64,000 bases of DNA from Drosophila pseudoobscura (GCF_009870125.1 NC_046683.1:53583869-53647868); one strand, 5' to 3'; shown: positions 35,661 through 47,714, numbered from the stretch's first letter. Translations and numbers: made by a program. The notes: a model not told the origin generated them from the sequence alone.

Positions 35661-38600
35661 GGTAGAAACAAATACCTTTCGTGTATGTGTGTGTGTGTGT
35701 GTGTTTTTATTTCCCTCTCTAACTGTAAAAAACCGGTTTATGGTTTTTGTTTTTTCAGTTTTTGTTGTTGTGATGCATTGAAAACGAAATTTATTTTGAA
35801 ATGGAGTTTCAGGGGAAGGAGAAGGGCGGAGCAGAAGAGCGGTGCGAGATGGAAGCTGTGAGAGGTTTCCGAACCCCAGCGGAGTTTTGACCGAGTTTTC
35901 ATTTCTCGGCCCCAAAGGTTTTCATATTTCACACACATACGATGTTCTATTAAGAGGATTTTTAATGGTTCTACTAATTCTATGAAAAATCAAACATTCT
36001 GTAAAGCCTTTACTTTTGAGCCTTTGCTGAAGAGTATTTTCGTAAAATTCATTTATGATCATTTTGTTTCGGAAACTTGTGTTCAAATCAGAAAACTTGA
36101 GATCTATTTTCGTTAAAAAGTCAAAGTTTCTCTATTCCACTGCGACGGCAACTGCAACTGCAACTGGCAACCAGTTGTTCAACTTCCAGGCCTATTGCAT
36201 TTGCATATTTCAGCCATAAGCCAGAGACACAGCTCTCCGAAACTTGTTAAGTAATTTAAGCGATAAGACGCCCAAACGTGACCATAACCAATGAAGAAGT
36301 GGACAAAGGTGGGGAAGGGGGGTAAATAATAAACAAAAATAAAAGAAAACGCGTGCCAGGGCCAATTCTAGCCGTGTTATAGGCCCAGGCAGATGCCTCT
36401 GGAAGATCTTCAGAGCCCAAGGGTTCCACAGTACGATATCTATCGTCGTGTTCTTATCTTATGCCAGTGTCTCTGGTTTTTAATGGTCGCCATAGAAAAC
36501 ATTTGTTTATGTCTGGATCTTAAGAAGCGTCGAAGAAAGCCAGGGGCAGGAGTGTAGTACGAAATAGTTATTTATTCACGGCGGAATATCTGCCTCGTGT
36601 ACCTTGTTCAATATTTAATGAATATGCAAATTGTTTTTTAGTATATTGCAAGCCTTTTCGATTTATATATCACTTTTATATCCTTCACTGTTGTTGGCCA
36701 TTTGTGTGGGTTTTATTCGTTTGTGGCTTTTTTTGGGTGCCACAATTCCAAAAATAGTCACCCTGGGCCTGGGCGTGCGTTAGGAACTTTTTATTATCCT
36801 GGATTTTATGAGCCCATAAAATTCAACATCGGAAAGCGCCAACAGCTCTACCAAATGTTCATTGAGCAGGCCAACGCTAGTGGGGCTTTTGCCTTTCTTT
36901 TCGATGATTTTACGTAACGGACAACTGTCTCGTCCCTCAAATGGCCTCATTTCCCGCAGTTAACTTTAGTTTTTCCGTTCGTTTTATAGGTCACTTCAGT
37001 GCGGATTAGGTCACAGGGCACAGGACGACGGGGCTGCACCCAGTTTCTTGCTGTTTCGGCCAAAAAGGTTAAGTTGGTAATTAAGTTTGAGGTCAGTTTT
37101 CAGTCCCGATATCTTTTGTTGTTTTTGCTTCTATTTTCCGACTGAGTTTGTGAAAAGCTTTTCATCGTAAGAGCACGCGAGGCGAATTCCCTTGCGTGTC
37201 TGATTGTCATCGGGCTGCCTTCAGGGGGGGGGCCTGAGATCATCAGAAGGGAGTCGTAAATATAGTTTGTCAATCTCTCGCTTGGCTGAGTCGAGCTCTC
37301 CGCTGGGAGGGGCAACACGACGGAAGTGCTTGCGGGTTGTTCAATCATGAAGGGATTTCTTAAACCGAAACTCCTGTTCTTTTGGGGTGGATTTTGACCA
37401 AAATGATGTCAGCATTACAGGTTGTTATGAAGGCAGTGAAACCTCAAACATTCTTCTAGGCATTTGTGATCTGAAAATACCTTTGTATATACATATACAC
37501 CAGTATATAAAGAGCAACAGCTGCACTGCGACAAATACTCTGTGACAAATAGGTGCTTTGTTTTTCTCAGCCACCGAAAAAACAAACACGCAAGCAAAAT
37601 TAAAGCCGAAGTAGAACTGCGACTCTTTTAATTGCTCCACAACATTTTTGCTAATTAGGTTTCGGCGCGGTAGCGGGAGCTGAGGGTGGAGAGGGAGGTG
37701 AAAACCCTTATCACAAGTTGCGAAAGCGAGGGAAAAGTTTGCATATTTAAGTTAAAGTCTGGAAAACCCCTGCTTCACCCCTAAGAAGCCCCCGCTCCCC
37801 GTCGACACCTGCTGTGGTCTGAGGGGGGGCTATGGCGTGACGTGACTGAAAGTCATTTAAACTGTTTCACTCGTTACTGCTGTTGTTTTTGTTGCCTCTG
37901 CTGCTGGCATAATTATTTTTATGAATTTCTATACCCAGTGTTATGGTGGAATAAAAGGGTAAATCCATTCCCTGGCCCACACTTTGAATAGGATTAGATC
38001 TGGGAAACTATAATAAATTGGGCAATAAATCTTCGACATTATGTTAATGCACAATCAGAAGGGAGGTCTCGGAAAGACCAGCTTCCTCAAGACCTCCTAT
38101 TGGTTAGAATTCTCTGAAAAACCTGCGTGGTAGTGGGTATCCCCATAGTCGGAAAACTCTATTCTGTACGCTGCCGCACAGCGTCTTGCGAGAGTTGAGG
38201 TTGAGTTATGCAAATAAATTTGCAAGCAAATGTTGCACTTGCAGAGGCGTTCAAGGTGAGATTTTGTGGCTTTTATGTTGCGCAGTGTAGTGCAGTGCGC
38301 TGGTGGTGCACTGAAGTTGCAATTCTGTTTTCGGAATTTTTAATGAGCTTCGTTGATAAGACGTTCGAATGGGGTTGGTTGGCGGTTGGGGTTTGGGGTT
38401 TGGGGCTTGGGGGAGGGTTCGTGTGGGAACAACCGTAAGTTCGGGAAGGGGGCAAAGTCAATGTACCCAATAGGTGGACTCCTGGTTACGAATAGGTTAT
38501 CCAACCCATAGGTATGTGTTCAAATTACTAAAAGCTTATAAACATTTGAAAGTTTACAGAAAAGTACGCTGGAAAACGTCTCAAATTCTTGTTTGAGTCC

Positions 38601-38892
38601 TATGTCACTGAAACGCACTGTCCGTACCATCTAGAATCAACATCCCGCCGTATCAACTTAATCTGAGTCACGTTCGTGGATAAATAGATCGGAATCGGTG
38701 CAAACACTTCTGGGAATGGGGTATGGCCTTTGAGAGATATGGTAGATAGGGCTCGAGACATCGGATAAGCGGGAAACGATATTTGCGGTCCCCAGCAGAA
38801 ATTCCGATTCTGAAGAGTGGACGGGGGGTGTGCGGGGAGGGGCTGGCAAGGGGTAAACAAAGTCAAAAGCAAGGCAGAAAATGCCAACAAAC

Positions 38893-39170
38893 CTGTACAC
38901 GGCCGCCTCTGCTGCTGCGCTGTCCGCGCGGGCTAACCTGTTGCCGATGACGGCGACGCCGACGCAGGTCCGCTAAAGAACTTCGACTTGAAAGCTCTCC
39001 AAGAAGCGGTTGTTGTTGAAGCCGCCGCCTTTTTGCATGCGCAAAAAGAGAAACACACACACACACAGGCAGAGAGAGAGAGGGAGAGAGGCGATCGCGA
39101 GAGCCACAGCACAAATACACTCGCGTTTTGACAGGTAAGCGAAACACGTCGCAAAGAAGAAGAAGCAATA
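38893..39170 (-). other. Candidate non-coding first exon (minus strand)
   Basis: GC-rich, CpG-containing sequence differs from its surroundings. On the minus strand it contains GA/GT tracts (39055-39090), then GCGACGCCGTC-like text, and reaches a donor CAG followed by GTTTGT at 38893; an alternative donor (ACAG, GTTAGCC) lies near 38938. It would be a suitable 5' UTR exon for the tetraspan gene, whose coding part begins 13 kb downstream on the same strand. The link is not proven. Confidence 0.25.
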
Positions 39171-39527
39171 ATGAATGATCGTCGCTTCAGGCACTCCTCT
39201 GCGGGCAGGGGCCAGGGCATGGGCATGGGCTTAGCAAAACACTGTCTGCAATTTTGATTCAACAAATTCACACACTCTCACGCGCATACAACTCGAATTT
39301 ATGCATTATTTGTTGTATTACTTATTCATTAATAAAAAAAAACGCGTCTCAGACCGTTCTGTGAAGTCAATCCAACCGCGTCAAAAGTTCCGCTACGAAT
39401 GAGCAGTTACTTTCCGGGGCTTTCGGCCGAAGCTTTCCATTCCAGTGAACTAGGGCTAGACGGAAACATCGATGTCGGCGATGTTTGTCTGACGTGCAAA
39501 CACCGATGTTTTGCTCCCAAATGTTTA

Positions 39528-39551
39528 TATCGATAGTTCGATGTATCGATA
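39528..39551 (+). promoter_or_regulatory. Two DRE boxes upstream of mRpS26
   Basis: TATCGATA occurs exactly at 39528-39535 and 39544-39551, 68-91 bases before the mRpS26 ATG. This octamer is the DREF-binding element typical of fly housekeeping and growth-related promoters, which fits a mitochondrial ribosomal protein gene. Confidence 0.75.
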
Positions 39552-39618
39552 TCGATTCAACTCTAGTTGCACAACAGACTTAAAAATTATAGAATTTGTT
39601 AATTAAATTGGAAAAAAT

Positions 39619-40359
39619 ATGCTGCGTGCCGGCTGCCAATTGCTGACGCAGTCCACCCTGCCCGCCGTCAAGACGGGCAGCAACGGTTTCGCCCTGGAGT
39701 TCGTTCGCTGGCGTCGGAAGCCGCGCTGGCTGCCGGTGGCAAAGAGCAAAATATTCCGCGTGCCAGAGCGCAAGAAGCAGACGGAGGAGGAGCGCACCGA
39801 GCTGATGCGCCTGCACAACCGGTACAAGTGAGTGTCCCATCAACTTTTCCTCGTCTCCGTGGATCCACTAACATGTATTCCCCTTTTCAGAACCCAGCTG
39901 CGGTCGGTGCGCCAGTACCTGCGCGAGGAGGTAGTCCGGCACGAGGAAACCTCTACGGTGGACCACATAGTGCTGACACCCGAGCAGGAGGAGGCCGAGT
40001 ACCAGGCCTTGATAGCCGCCAACGCGGAATGGAACGCAACGATTGCCCGGGAGCGAGAACAGCGCCTGGCCAAGGAGCGCGACGAGAAGGTGGCCTACGT
40101 CCATGAGCGGCTCGAGGCCCGCCAGTTGCGCGATGAGGAGCGTCGGGAGCGTGCCAACGAAGCGGTTCTACGCGAGATCGAGCGCTCAAAGACATACATT
40201 ACGCGCGAGGGCCTCAATGCGGCCATCGAAACGGCGCTGGCCAATCCCGTGGATCCCAATTTCGCCATCGACATGGCCGGCAACCTATACCAGGGACGCA
40301 CCACCTCGCAGTTACCGGATGCCGATCCACAGCCCGACCAGCAGGCCTTGAGTAATTAA
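39619..40359 (+). CDS. Mitochondrial ribosomal protein S26
   Basis: Two exons, 39619-39827 and 39891-40359, separated by a 63-base GT-AG intron, give 225 aa, the usual size for fly mRpS26 (mS26). The protein is part of the mitochondrial small ribosomal subunit. Visible features: a basic, hydroxylated N-terminus suited to mitochondrial import; the conserved block RWRRKPRWLPVAKSKIFRVP at residues 30-49; and a long Glu/Arg-rich alpha-helical middle (about residues 95-165) with EREQRLAKERDEK and RDEERRERANE. The start codon is followed directly by LRAGCQ and no earlier in-frame ATG fits. Two DRE boxes lie just upstream, pointing to constitutive expression. The next gene to the right, RPC4, converges on it from the minus strand. 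Confidence 0.93.
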
Positions 40360-40386
40360 TTAGCCCTTGTCTTAGTTTCATGTTAC

Positions 40387-40392
40387 ATTAAA
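40387..40392 (+). other. Poly(A) signal candidate for mRpS26
   Basis: ATTAAA variant signal 28 bases past the stop codon. No AATAAA is closer. Confidence 0.4.
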
Positions 40393-40399
40393 AACAAAT

Positions 40400-41054
40400 C
40401 AGCTTTTCTTAGCCTAATTTTTGCTTTAATTCAAGAGATTTGTAGCCTTTTTGGAACGATCCCGGAACAGCCATCTAGTGTCTGTCGATGCACTGTAGAT
40501 GCTTTTCCCTTTGAAATCCAATATTTAAGAATTCGAGAGTTTTCCAAGTTCCAAAGCCTTTCAGCAAGGTTTTATTGGTTTAGAGCTTCACTTCCGAGAT
40601 AATGGATAGCTTTTCCCTGGAAATCCAATACATTTTTGCATTATAAATTCAATAATTGATTACTTTAAAGGTGCCTGGTGGCACTATCCATGAAAGGTTG
40701 AGCATAGGACTGTCTTGCAGATCTAAGACGCATTGTGGATGCGGAGACCTTTCAGATATGCTTAGATTCCCCTGGGAAACTCCGCCTCACTGCCGTCACT
40801 GAGAGCTCCTCTCCCAGAAATCGCATTCGTTTTCGCCATATACCAAATCTCAATTTAGTTACCTTTTATGCACGACTAAGGGGTTTAGTTTAACCTAAGA
40901 CTTAGGCACGGCCTATGTACATTATGACATAATATTCTATCAAAAAAAAAAAAAACGAACAGGAAGATAGCGGAGGGGGAAGCGAGGAACAGAAGATCGA
41001 TCATAGCTTGTAGATTAACAAAGGGAGGACGGCATCCGCCCTGGCAATGCTACG
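40400..41054. other. Convergent intergenic region
   Basis: Lies between the 3' ends of mRpS26 (+) and RPC4 (-). No gene is supported. The right part is likely the RPC4 3' UTR. Confidence 0.6.
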
Positions 41055-42539
41055 CTACGCAGTCGGCGGCTTCAAGGATGTGCTCGGGGCTGTGCTGGTG
41101 TTGCGCTTGGACGACTCCTGCTGCTCGAAGAGGTGCACCCAGTCGGGGGTGGCCTTGATCTTGGCCTGGATGGGGCCCAGATTGTACATGTCGCCACTTC
41201 TAGCCTCGCGATTGGCGGTCACAGACATGAGCTCCTGCAGGAAGCCCGGGTCGAGGCCCATGTCCAGATCGAAGTGAGTGTCGCCCAGCAGCAGCTTGAC
41301 CCGTCCCGACCGATACCTGAGGATCTTGCCGATTTGCCCCTCCTCCAGCTGCCGGAGCACGCTTAGCCTAGGCGCAGCTATGGAGGCTGGAGCGGCGGGA
41401 CTGTTGGGCTCAGTCTCGGAGGCGGCTGGGGCTTCCTCCTTTTTGGGGGCTTCACTACCGCCATCCTCCGCCTCATCGCTCACGCAGGGCAGGACGTTGG
41501 GCAGCTGCAACAGGAATATTTGCGACTGGGGTGCATCGAGAAATCCGCCGATGGTCCGCGGATAGCGGCCATACTGGAGCGGTGGCTCATCCATCACCGC
41601 CGTCTGGGCGGTCACATGGAGGTGCTGCAATTGTTGGGCCATGGTGAGCGGATCTGCAAGGCAAGCGAAAGCATTAGATACGAAAAGCTATTGATTGGGG
41701 GCGGTTACCTTGCTCCTTTGAGCCTACATTGGCATCTTCTTTCTTCACAATGGGTTTCTGGGTGAGCCACAGGCCTGGGGAATGAAATGTCGTGTGTTGG
41801 ACATGACGGGGCGGGGGATTAGCGTGATGTTGTGGACAGAGAAAGGGCGGCCGGACTTACCTTCCCTCAGCAGGATCGGCTTGAGGGCCAACTCAGTCTT
41901 ATCAGCCTCGGTATCACTGGGTTCGGAAGCGTCGCCTTCGCTGGCATCGGACTCTCCCAGCAGAGCCCTCACCCGCAACGCCTGGGCTTTTTCGTCTTTG
42001 CGATCGGTACGTTTCCGGGCCACCGCCTGCTCCTCACTGGCCCGTGCATATGCCGTGCCATTGCCGGCGGACCTTCGCAGCTGAGCGACTCCAGCGCCCT
42101 CCGAGAACAGGCCCGTTGTCTGGATAAGGGTGGAATTGCCGCCGCGACCACGTGTTGCTCCCGAAGCAGTGCCGCGGCCACCGCGCTTGCCGCCGCGCAC
42201 CTGCGTGAAGTCCTTGGATGTTTTCACATTTCTGGGGAGCACAGGGAGACAATATAGCCACTGGGGGAATCTCGAATCTCCAAGGCAGCAGTCTACTTAC
42301 ACGTTCTTATTCCGCACCGCGTTCAAGTTGGGGGCAAAGACCTTTTTGTTGGACGCCCCACGTCCGCCCAGGGTGAGGTCTCTTGCAGGCGTCAGACGGG
42401 TCATGCCGTTCAGCATCTCTAGGGGACGTGCCGTCGCGCCTCCTGCACTGGTGCTGTTTTGGCTGCTGACGCCAGCGACTGGCGCTGGCGGCGCCTTCGT
42501 TGTTGTTGCTGTCGTGACGGTCATTCGCTTAGCTGGCAT
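41055..42539 (-). CDS. RNA polymerase III subunit RPC4
   Basis: Four exons (42539-42301, 42231-41861, 41774-41709, 41653-41055) give 424 aa with all junctions GT-AG and in frame. RPC4 (Rpc53 in yeast), paired with RPC5, forms the TFIIF-like part of RNA polymerase III, which makes tRNA and 5S RNA. The N-terminal half is low-complexity and basic, with the family's Gly-Arg motif, RGGKRGGRG and TRGRGGN (about residues 90-115), and an acidic segment around SDASEGDASEPSDTE. The C-terminal RPC4 domain contains QLPNVLP, an acidic/Ala-rich linker, and the conserved GQIGKILRYRSGRVKLLLGD with GDMYNLGPIQAKIKATPDW near the end. I start at the ATG at 42539; the frame is open further upstream but has no ATG. 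Shares its promoter region with mus304. Confidence 0.92.
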
Positions 42540-43360
42540 GGTGTTCCATGTGCGCCCGCGACCCTTTCGCAATGCAACAAAGGCCTCGCTCAATAACTGT
42601 CCTTTGCCGTCGTCGTGGGTATTTTTTATTAATAATAATTAACAACGGAGCGATGCAGTTTGTCGCCTTTGAGGTTATTAATGCAGTGTTGGTAAATGTG
42701 CCCTGGCGCACATGATTTTTCTTTATCGACTTGTAAATGTATCGGTATGTATATCGGTATGTAATGGTACCATTTCAAAATTCATTTTTAAAAGTATCTT
42801 AAAGAGCAAGGGATATAGATACTTTCATATTGAGGCTTTTTTTTAAATTTTCGCTGTCTAAAATCGTGTTTCCCTCCATTCCTGCTTTTATTTCCACTGC
42901 ATATCGTTCACTTTCAAACATTTCCAATTTGGCGCTCTAGTCTCTGGCGCTAGTCGACTGTATACAGACGTGTAGTTACCGTGTAGTTACCATGTAAAAC
43001 AAAGGACCTCTTTGCGAACCTTTTTGGCTTAAACCATATTTGAGATGCAATCCAATAAAAACGAGTCCTTAAAACTAGCCAATCTTGAAGAAAATTGGTT
43101 CATCAATCGGCTAAAATTTTTCGTTCAGAGCTGAGGGTCTTGGCTAACTAATAATATTCAACCAAATATCAAAAAGGCCGAATATATCGGAATTTACATA
43201 CAAATAAATCGTCAGTATTTTTGTGGTATATTTGGAAAATAAGACGGTATATTTCGGTATATTTCTGAGTGTTTGATCGACATGTCAAACTGTCACTGTC
43301 AAAACAAACCCGAAATGTAACAAAAACGCCGGTGGTGATCATATAAATAGAAAAACGAAT
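42540..43360. promoter_or_regulatory. Divergent promoter region, RPC4 / mus304
   Basis: An 821-base gap separates the two start codons, which point away from each other. It holds ATCGGTATGTATATCGGTATG at 42739 onward (two CGGTATGT words) and, close to mus304, three GGTATATTT words (43221-43263). The same T-rich word recurs near many fly housekeeping genes in my memory; binding protein not assigned. A repeat shared with the 3' side of mus304 occupies 43018-43132. Confidence 0.5.
43018..43132 (+). repeat. Diverged dispersed repeat, copy 1
   Basis: Shares words in order with 46760-46859: CCTTTTT, CTTAAACC, AATCCAATAAAA, ATCTTGAAGAAAATTGGTTC and GATAAAATT/GCTAAAATT. Probably the remnant of an old transposable element. 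Same orientation in both copies. Confidence 0.5.
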
Positions 43361-46093
43361 ATGACTTCTAAGCGCTTCGGGGCAATGAAGGATTTCGCGA
43401 GGGCCAAAAAGCCGAGGCTCGACGTGAGCGTGACCCGGGCCTCGTCCCGGCCGAGTCCCCCCCGTAGCATGGCTGACTTCTGGGACGACGACGACGATGT
43501 CATCCTGATGGCCACCCAGATAGCGGAGGCCGAGATCGAGGCGGAAGCGAAGCGCAAGGCGGAGGCCACGAATGTCACGGTCGGGGATATCACATTTAGC
43601 GAGTTCGCGCCGGTGCGAGGCACGACCAGCACCCAGCAGATGTTTCCACCCGCAGCACCGCCGAAGAAAAAGACTTCGAGCATCGACATGGATGCCATTT
43701 TCGGGGACGACGAGGATTTCGATTTTCTGGCCATGGCCCTCACGGAGGATGTGCCACGGCCCGAGCCTCTGCCACAGGCAAAGGCGTCCCTGGTAGTGAA
43801 GGCCGGTACGAGTAAATCGACCACGACAAGCATCACCGTACAGCAGACGATGACACAGACTAATGCGACGCAAGCGCGTCAGCAGGAGCACCAGATAAAG
43901 TTCCTAATGGATCGCATCGAGGGCCTGAAGAAGGACAATTCGAAACTGCAAAAGGATCTGGGCGACAGCAACGAGCGCACGGAGGCCAAGTCGGGAGAGG
44001 TGAGTGCCTGTACGTATTCCTGTGCTTCCCCATCATAGTGTATGGCATTCGCAGGTCAGTCTGTTGCGGGACGAGCTGAAGCATCTGCGCCTGCAGCTGC
44101 ATGCCAGCAAAATGGAGAAGCTGGCGCTCGCCGACGAAACCAACAGGGACTGCAACAAGAAGGTGGCCGAGGTGGTCAAGCAGATCGCGGCCAAGGACAT
44201 CGAGCTGAAGATGAAGAATGCCGAGTATACCAAGCTGAAGATCCAGCAGCAGGCCCGCAATGCCCACGAGAGGACCATGAACATGAGCATGAGTATGCTT
44301 CCGCCGGCCACCGACCCCTCGGAGCAGCGCACTCTGCTGCGCCTCCACAAGCTGAATATCCACCAGGCCGTGCCCAGGCTGATCGCTAACAACGCCAGCG
44401 TCTACGAGTACACCGAGGAGCAGCAGAAGGGCAAGAAGCAGGGCACTCTGTTCGAAGTGGAGCTCAAGCAGCTGCTCCTCAACTACGCGCAGCTGCAGTC
44501 GCAGCCGGAATCTGTGGACAGCCTGGTCCAGCGCATCGTCTCCTCTGTGTGCAAGGTGTTTTCGGAGTTCGCCTCGTATGCCCAGAGCCTGGAGTTCCCC
44601 CACAACTGCATGTTGTATCCCCACAATCCCTATATCCTAGACGCACAGCATCACAGCGCCCACTCGCTCTCCCAGCCTGGACCTCTGTACGCCAATGAGC
44701 GCGCCTTGCTCCTGCGTCGCTACATGGCCACCTTGGGGCTCATCTGCCGGCAGCAGGGCAAGATCGGACGGGCCCTGCTTAGGCAGCGGCACAACGATCT
44801 CTGGCTGCTGGAGCTGGCCGTCGATGCGATTGTCAAGCTGGGCTTCTCCTACGAGGTCAACGAGCACTTTGGCCTGCTCGAGGCCACAGCCTCCCTGCTG
44901 CACAGCCTCCTGAGGGAGCAGCATCACGAGGAGGAGCGCGTGGAAGAACTTTTGGTTGAGCTACTCAAGCAGCTGGTCTTCACCCGGCCCAGTCCCTGGG
45001 TGTTTGGAGAGTTGAGCGCCTGCCTGCTGGCCTGCCTCCAGAAGCCGCAGCTTCTGGCGCGGATGTGCGTAAACAGTCCCAAGAGCTGCTTCATTTCGGA
45101 CCGTGTGCGCTCCCTCTATCGCTTCGGACCCAGCTCCTGCCTGCTGCAGGTGTACGCTGGGCTTCTAGAGCTTTGCTTCTTCAGCGAAACCCCGCTGCAG
45201 GCGGCCCACTTCCAGCTGCTGCTTTCCATTGGCGGCAACCACGTGCGCTTCGCCTTCGAGTGCTTTAAGAACCCACCGGACTTCATCCTGGAAATGCTGC
45301 CGTACTTTGCCGACGACGAGGAGACGGACTCCACCGAAGCAACGCTGACCAACAGGCTGAGCAGCAGCTCCACAACAGCGGTGCATGGCTCGGCCTCGAA
45401 TGGATCCTGCACCAGCGTGCCGACTGCCGCAGACTCTAACTCAAACTCCAGCACGTCCACCAGCTGCGAGTGCTATGTGAAACTATGCCTCAGCGTGGTC
45501 ACGATTGTCTTCCAGGTGATGCACCAGTGGATGCTGCATCAGAGGAAAGCAGGTAAACGCTCTCTTCTGCAACGATTGGGATTGGGGATTAGAACTCAAT
45601 CTGAATCCTGTGCGTCTTCCAGGTACCGAGCAAGTGGGAGAGATATCTCGTATAGCGGTGCACCTGCTGACACTCGTCTTCCATGAGTACTATCTGACCT
45701 GCCTGTTCCGCGACTCCGAGGAAACAACGAAGCACTATCTCAGCCTCGTCTGCAGCTGGTGGAGCGAGCACGCGGCGCTGCTGGGATTCCAGCCCATACA
45801 CTGTAAATACGATCCAAAATCCACTCTTATGGACGAGCCATTACATTTTCCGTTTGATTGCAGTGCGTTTGCTAAGCCAGCTGGAGAAATCCCATTTCAT
45901 GCTCAAGCCTCTGCACCAGGAGGCGAATCGCAGCAATCCGACCAACGACCTGGCCGAGTGGGCACGCATTATCAACTCTGCGGATGCCAAAACCGAAAAT
46001 GTGGCTCCGAATGCTTCTACTTCTGCTGCGTCTAAACTCCTCGAAATCGACTTCTTTGGTGGCCTTAAGCGAGTGGAATACACATTCGATTAG
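43361..46093 (+). CDS. mus304, ATRIP homolog (ATR checkpoint partner)
   Basis: Four exons (43361-43999, 44055-45552, 45623-45802, 45864-46093) give 848 aa, close to the length of D. melanogaster Mus304. The protein binds the ATR kinase (Mei-41) and recruits it to RPA-coated single-stranded DNA at damage sites and stalled forks. Near the N-terminus, DFWDDDDDVILMATQIAE (residues 39-56) is the acidic amphipathic RPA70-binding motif, and a second acidic patch, FGDDEDFDFLAMAL, sits near residues 114-127. A coiled coil, the ATRIP oligomerisation region, runs over about residues 175-275, starting at EHQIKFLMDRIEGLKKDN and continuing across the first intron. The remaining 570 residues are helical and Leu-rich, as in the HEAT-like part that contacts ATR. 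A Ser/Thr-rich insert lies at about residues 660-705. Confidence 0.93.
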
Positions 46094-47714
46094 TCTCTAT
46101 TTATTTAGTTTGTAAGTTCTAGGATCTGTTTAGTGTTACGTTTGATTTAAATTAGTTCATTCGATTTTGTTCTGCATATTTTAAATAGCAGCGCCCAACT
46201 ATCTCTAAGCTTCTTTCGATATATCGGGGAGAGCTGTGCTGGTTCAAGCAATAAGTCGCTGCAGAATATGTTGTTTTGAATATTTCAAATCTCGGCGCTC
46301 AAATATCTAGAGCAGTGATAGTTCCAGAAATGGTTCGCTCATTTGAACCATTGTAAGGAACAGACTCATGATCAGCACTGTCCCGCAACATGGGACCGGG
46401 ATGAGCAACATTCTGCATACCCTAGGGAAAAGGATATTATAGAGTAGACGAAATGTTTGTCATGCCAGGCTCCAATGAATGCAGAAAGTGTTCAGTCTCT
46501 TTTTTGTTTAGAGCTATCTGAACGAAATTTTGCAGCTTACCGTGGTATCCGGATCGAGATATTTCCACAGGTAACTAATATATGCATAAATAGGCCTAAA
46601 GTCATTAGCATGACTCATTAGTAATGTTTCAAATCTGCTTGGGACACAGAATCAGAGTATTAATCAAAGAAAATAGGGTATAAAAAAGTCCATACTCATG
46701 GCGGATACCTGTTGCTCAGCAACATTACATACACTCTCACGTTTTATGCTTTGCCCTTTTTTCTTTAACCTTACATGTTTCAGACACAAATCCAATGAAA
46801 TTAGCATATCTTGTAGAAAGTTGGTTCATTTATCTGATAAAATTACGTGTTTAGTGCTAGTTATATTTTAATGCAATTCAGTTGGTCTGTGTTTCTAAGT
46901 AAGGATGAAGGATAGCAGGGTTTCGTAAGAGGTATTATTATTATTAATATTAGTATTATTTTCCGCGGTTTAACTCGAGTTGTTGTCCTGTTTAAATATA
47001 GGGAGGATCAGTGGGTTAAGCTCGTTTGTTTCGTCAGCCGGTCATTGAAAAGCCGGTCAATTTCGCAATCTTTTGTTTATAATTTTCGAATTACGCCGAT
47101 AAGCGTTGAATGGAATGTTTATAGAGTGTCTGTTATCTTTTTTTTTGTTGTGACGTGCAGTGCTGTGTGTGAAAAGTGATAAACCTGATGAAATACATAT
47201 CCTATACATAGTCTCTGAGGAGTGAGCTCTCTTGTTGCGGCGTCCACAAAGGTTAGTTAATGTAAACATAAATATGATTTTATGCCTTGAAAATGTACAA
47301 ACATGCACTATTCTATACAGACTATGTGCATGTACATACATGTGGGTTTTAGTAGAAAGCAACAAGTTGTGTGAGTCGTTTGCGTGTGGAGGGGGCTGTT
47401 CGTGAACAGTAATTGAGTTTATGCCAATTTCACGTGCTCTGCCCACAACCCTTGGGCAATTTGTCCAATTATTCTGATCTTTGTAACCCTTCCTCCACCC
47501 GTTTATAGTGTATTTTCTCCACAAAATATCACCACAATTCGTGCCTTGGGTCGTCCCAACCAGTGCGGACGGGGGAGGTGGGGCGGAATCGGTGATCGGT
47601 GATAAGCACCCGCAAACATGTGTAGGTGAAAATTAAGCGGTAACTTTTGTAACGCGAGTGAAGTGCCAGTGTGTGTCAGTCGAGTGGAGCAGTTTGCCAG
47701 GAACGGATAGCGCC
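46094..47714. other. Intergenic region with old repeat remnants
   Basis: The left part is the mus304 3' UTR. The rest is AT-rich, with a TATTAT tract near 46930-46960 and a second copy of the repeat seen upstream of mus304. The stretch just left of 47715 is the 5' UTR/promoter of the kinase-like gene. It contains a TCAGTC initiator-like word near 47676 but no TATA box. Confidence 0.5.
46760..46859 (+). repeat. Diverged dispersed repeat, copy 2
   Basis: Partner of 43018-43132. AAATCCAATGAAATTAGC, then ATATCTTGTAGAAAGTTGG and TTCAT, followed by GATAAAATT, align with copy 1 after one gap of about 12 bases. Confidence 0.5.

Larger units (their letters stand above)
25843..38850. other. About 13 kb non-coding; possible first intron
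   Basis: No coding gene is supported. It contains microsatellites (GA 26729-26749, GT 30117-30138, CA 30854-30899), a possible transposon gag remnant at 27.05-27.29 kb, a 29-base duplication at 31.56 kb and several AT-rich islands (32.3-32.6, 36.0-36.7 kb). If the tetraspan gene's first exon is at about 39 kb, this whole stretch is its first intron. That is inferred from the UTR acceptor, not seen directly. Confidence 0.45.

Noticed and set aside
36702-36917. A 71-codon plus-strand frame with non-repetitive text
   Set aside because: No splice sites or promoter nearby, no recognisable motif, and length expected by chance in a 13 kb non-coding stretch.
39868-40195. Long antisense frames over mRpS26 exon 2
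   Set aside because: Shadows of a GC-rich, strongly coding plus-strand exon with good family match.
43860-44624. A 254-codon minus-strand frame over mus304
   Set aside because: Leu/His/Gln-rich mirror image of the coiled-coil coding strand; the plus strand carries the ATRIP features.
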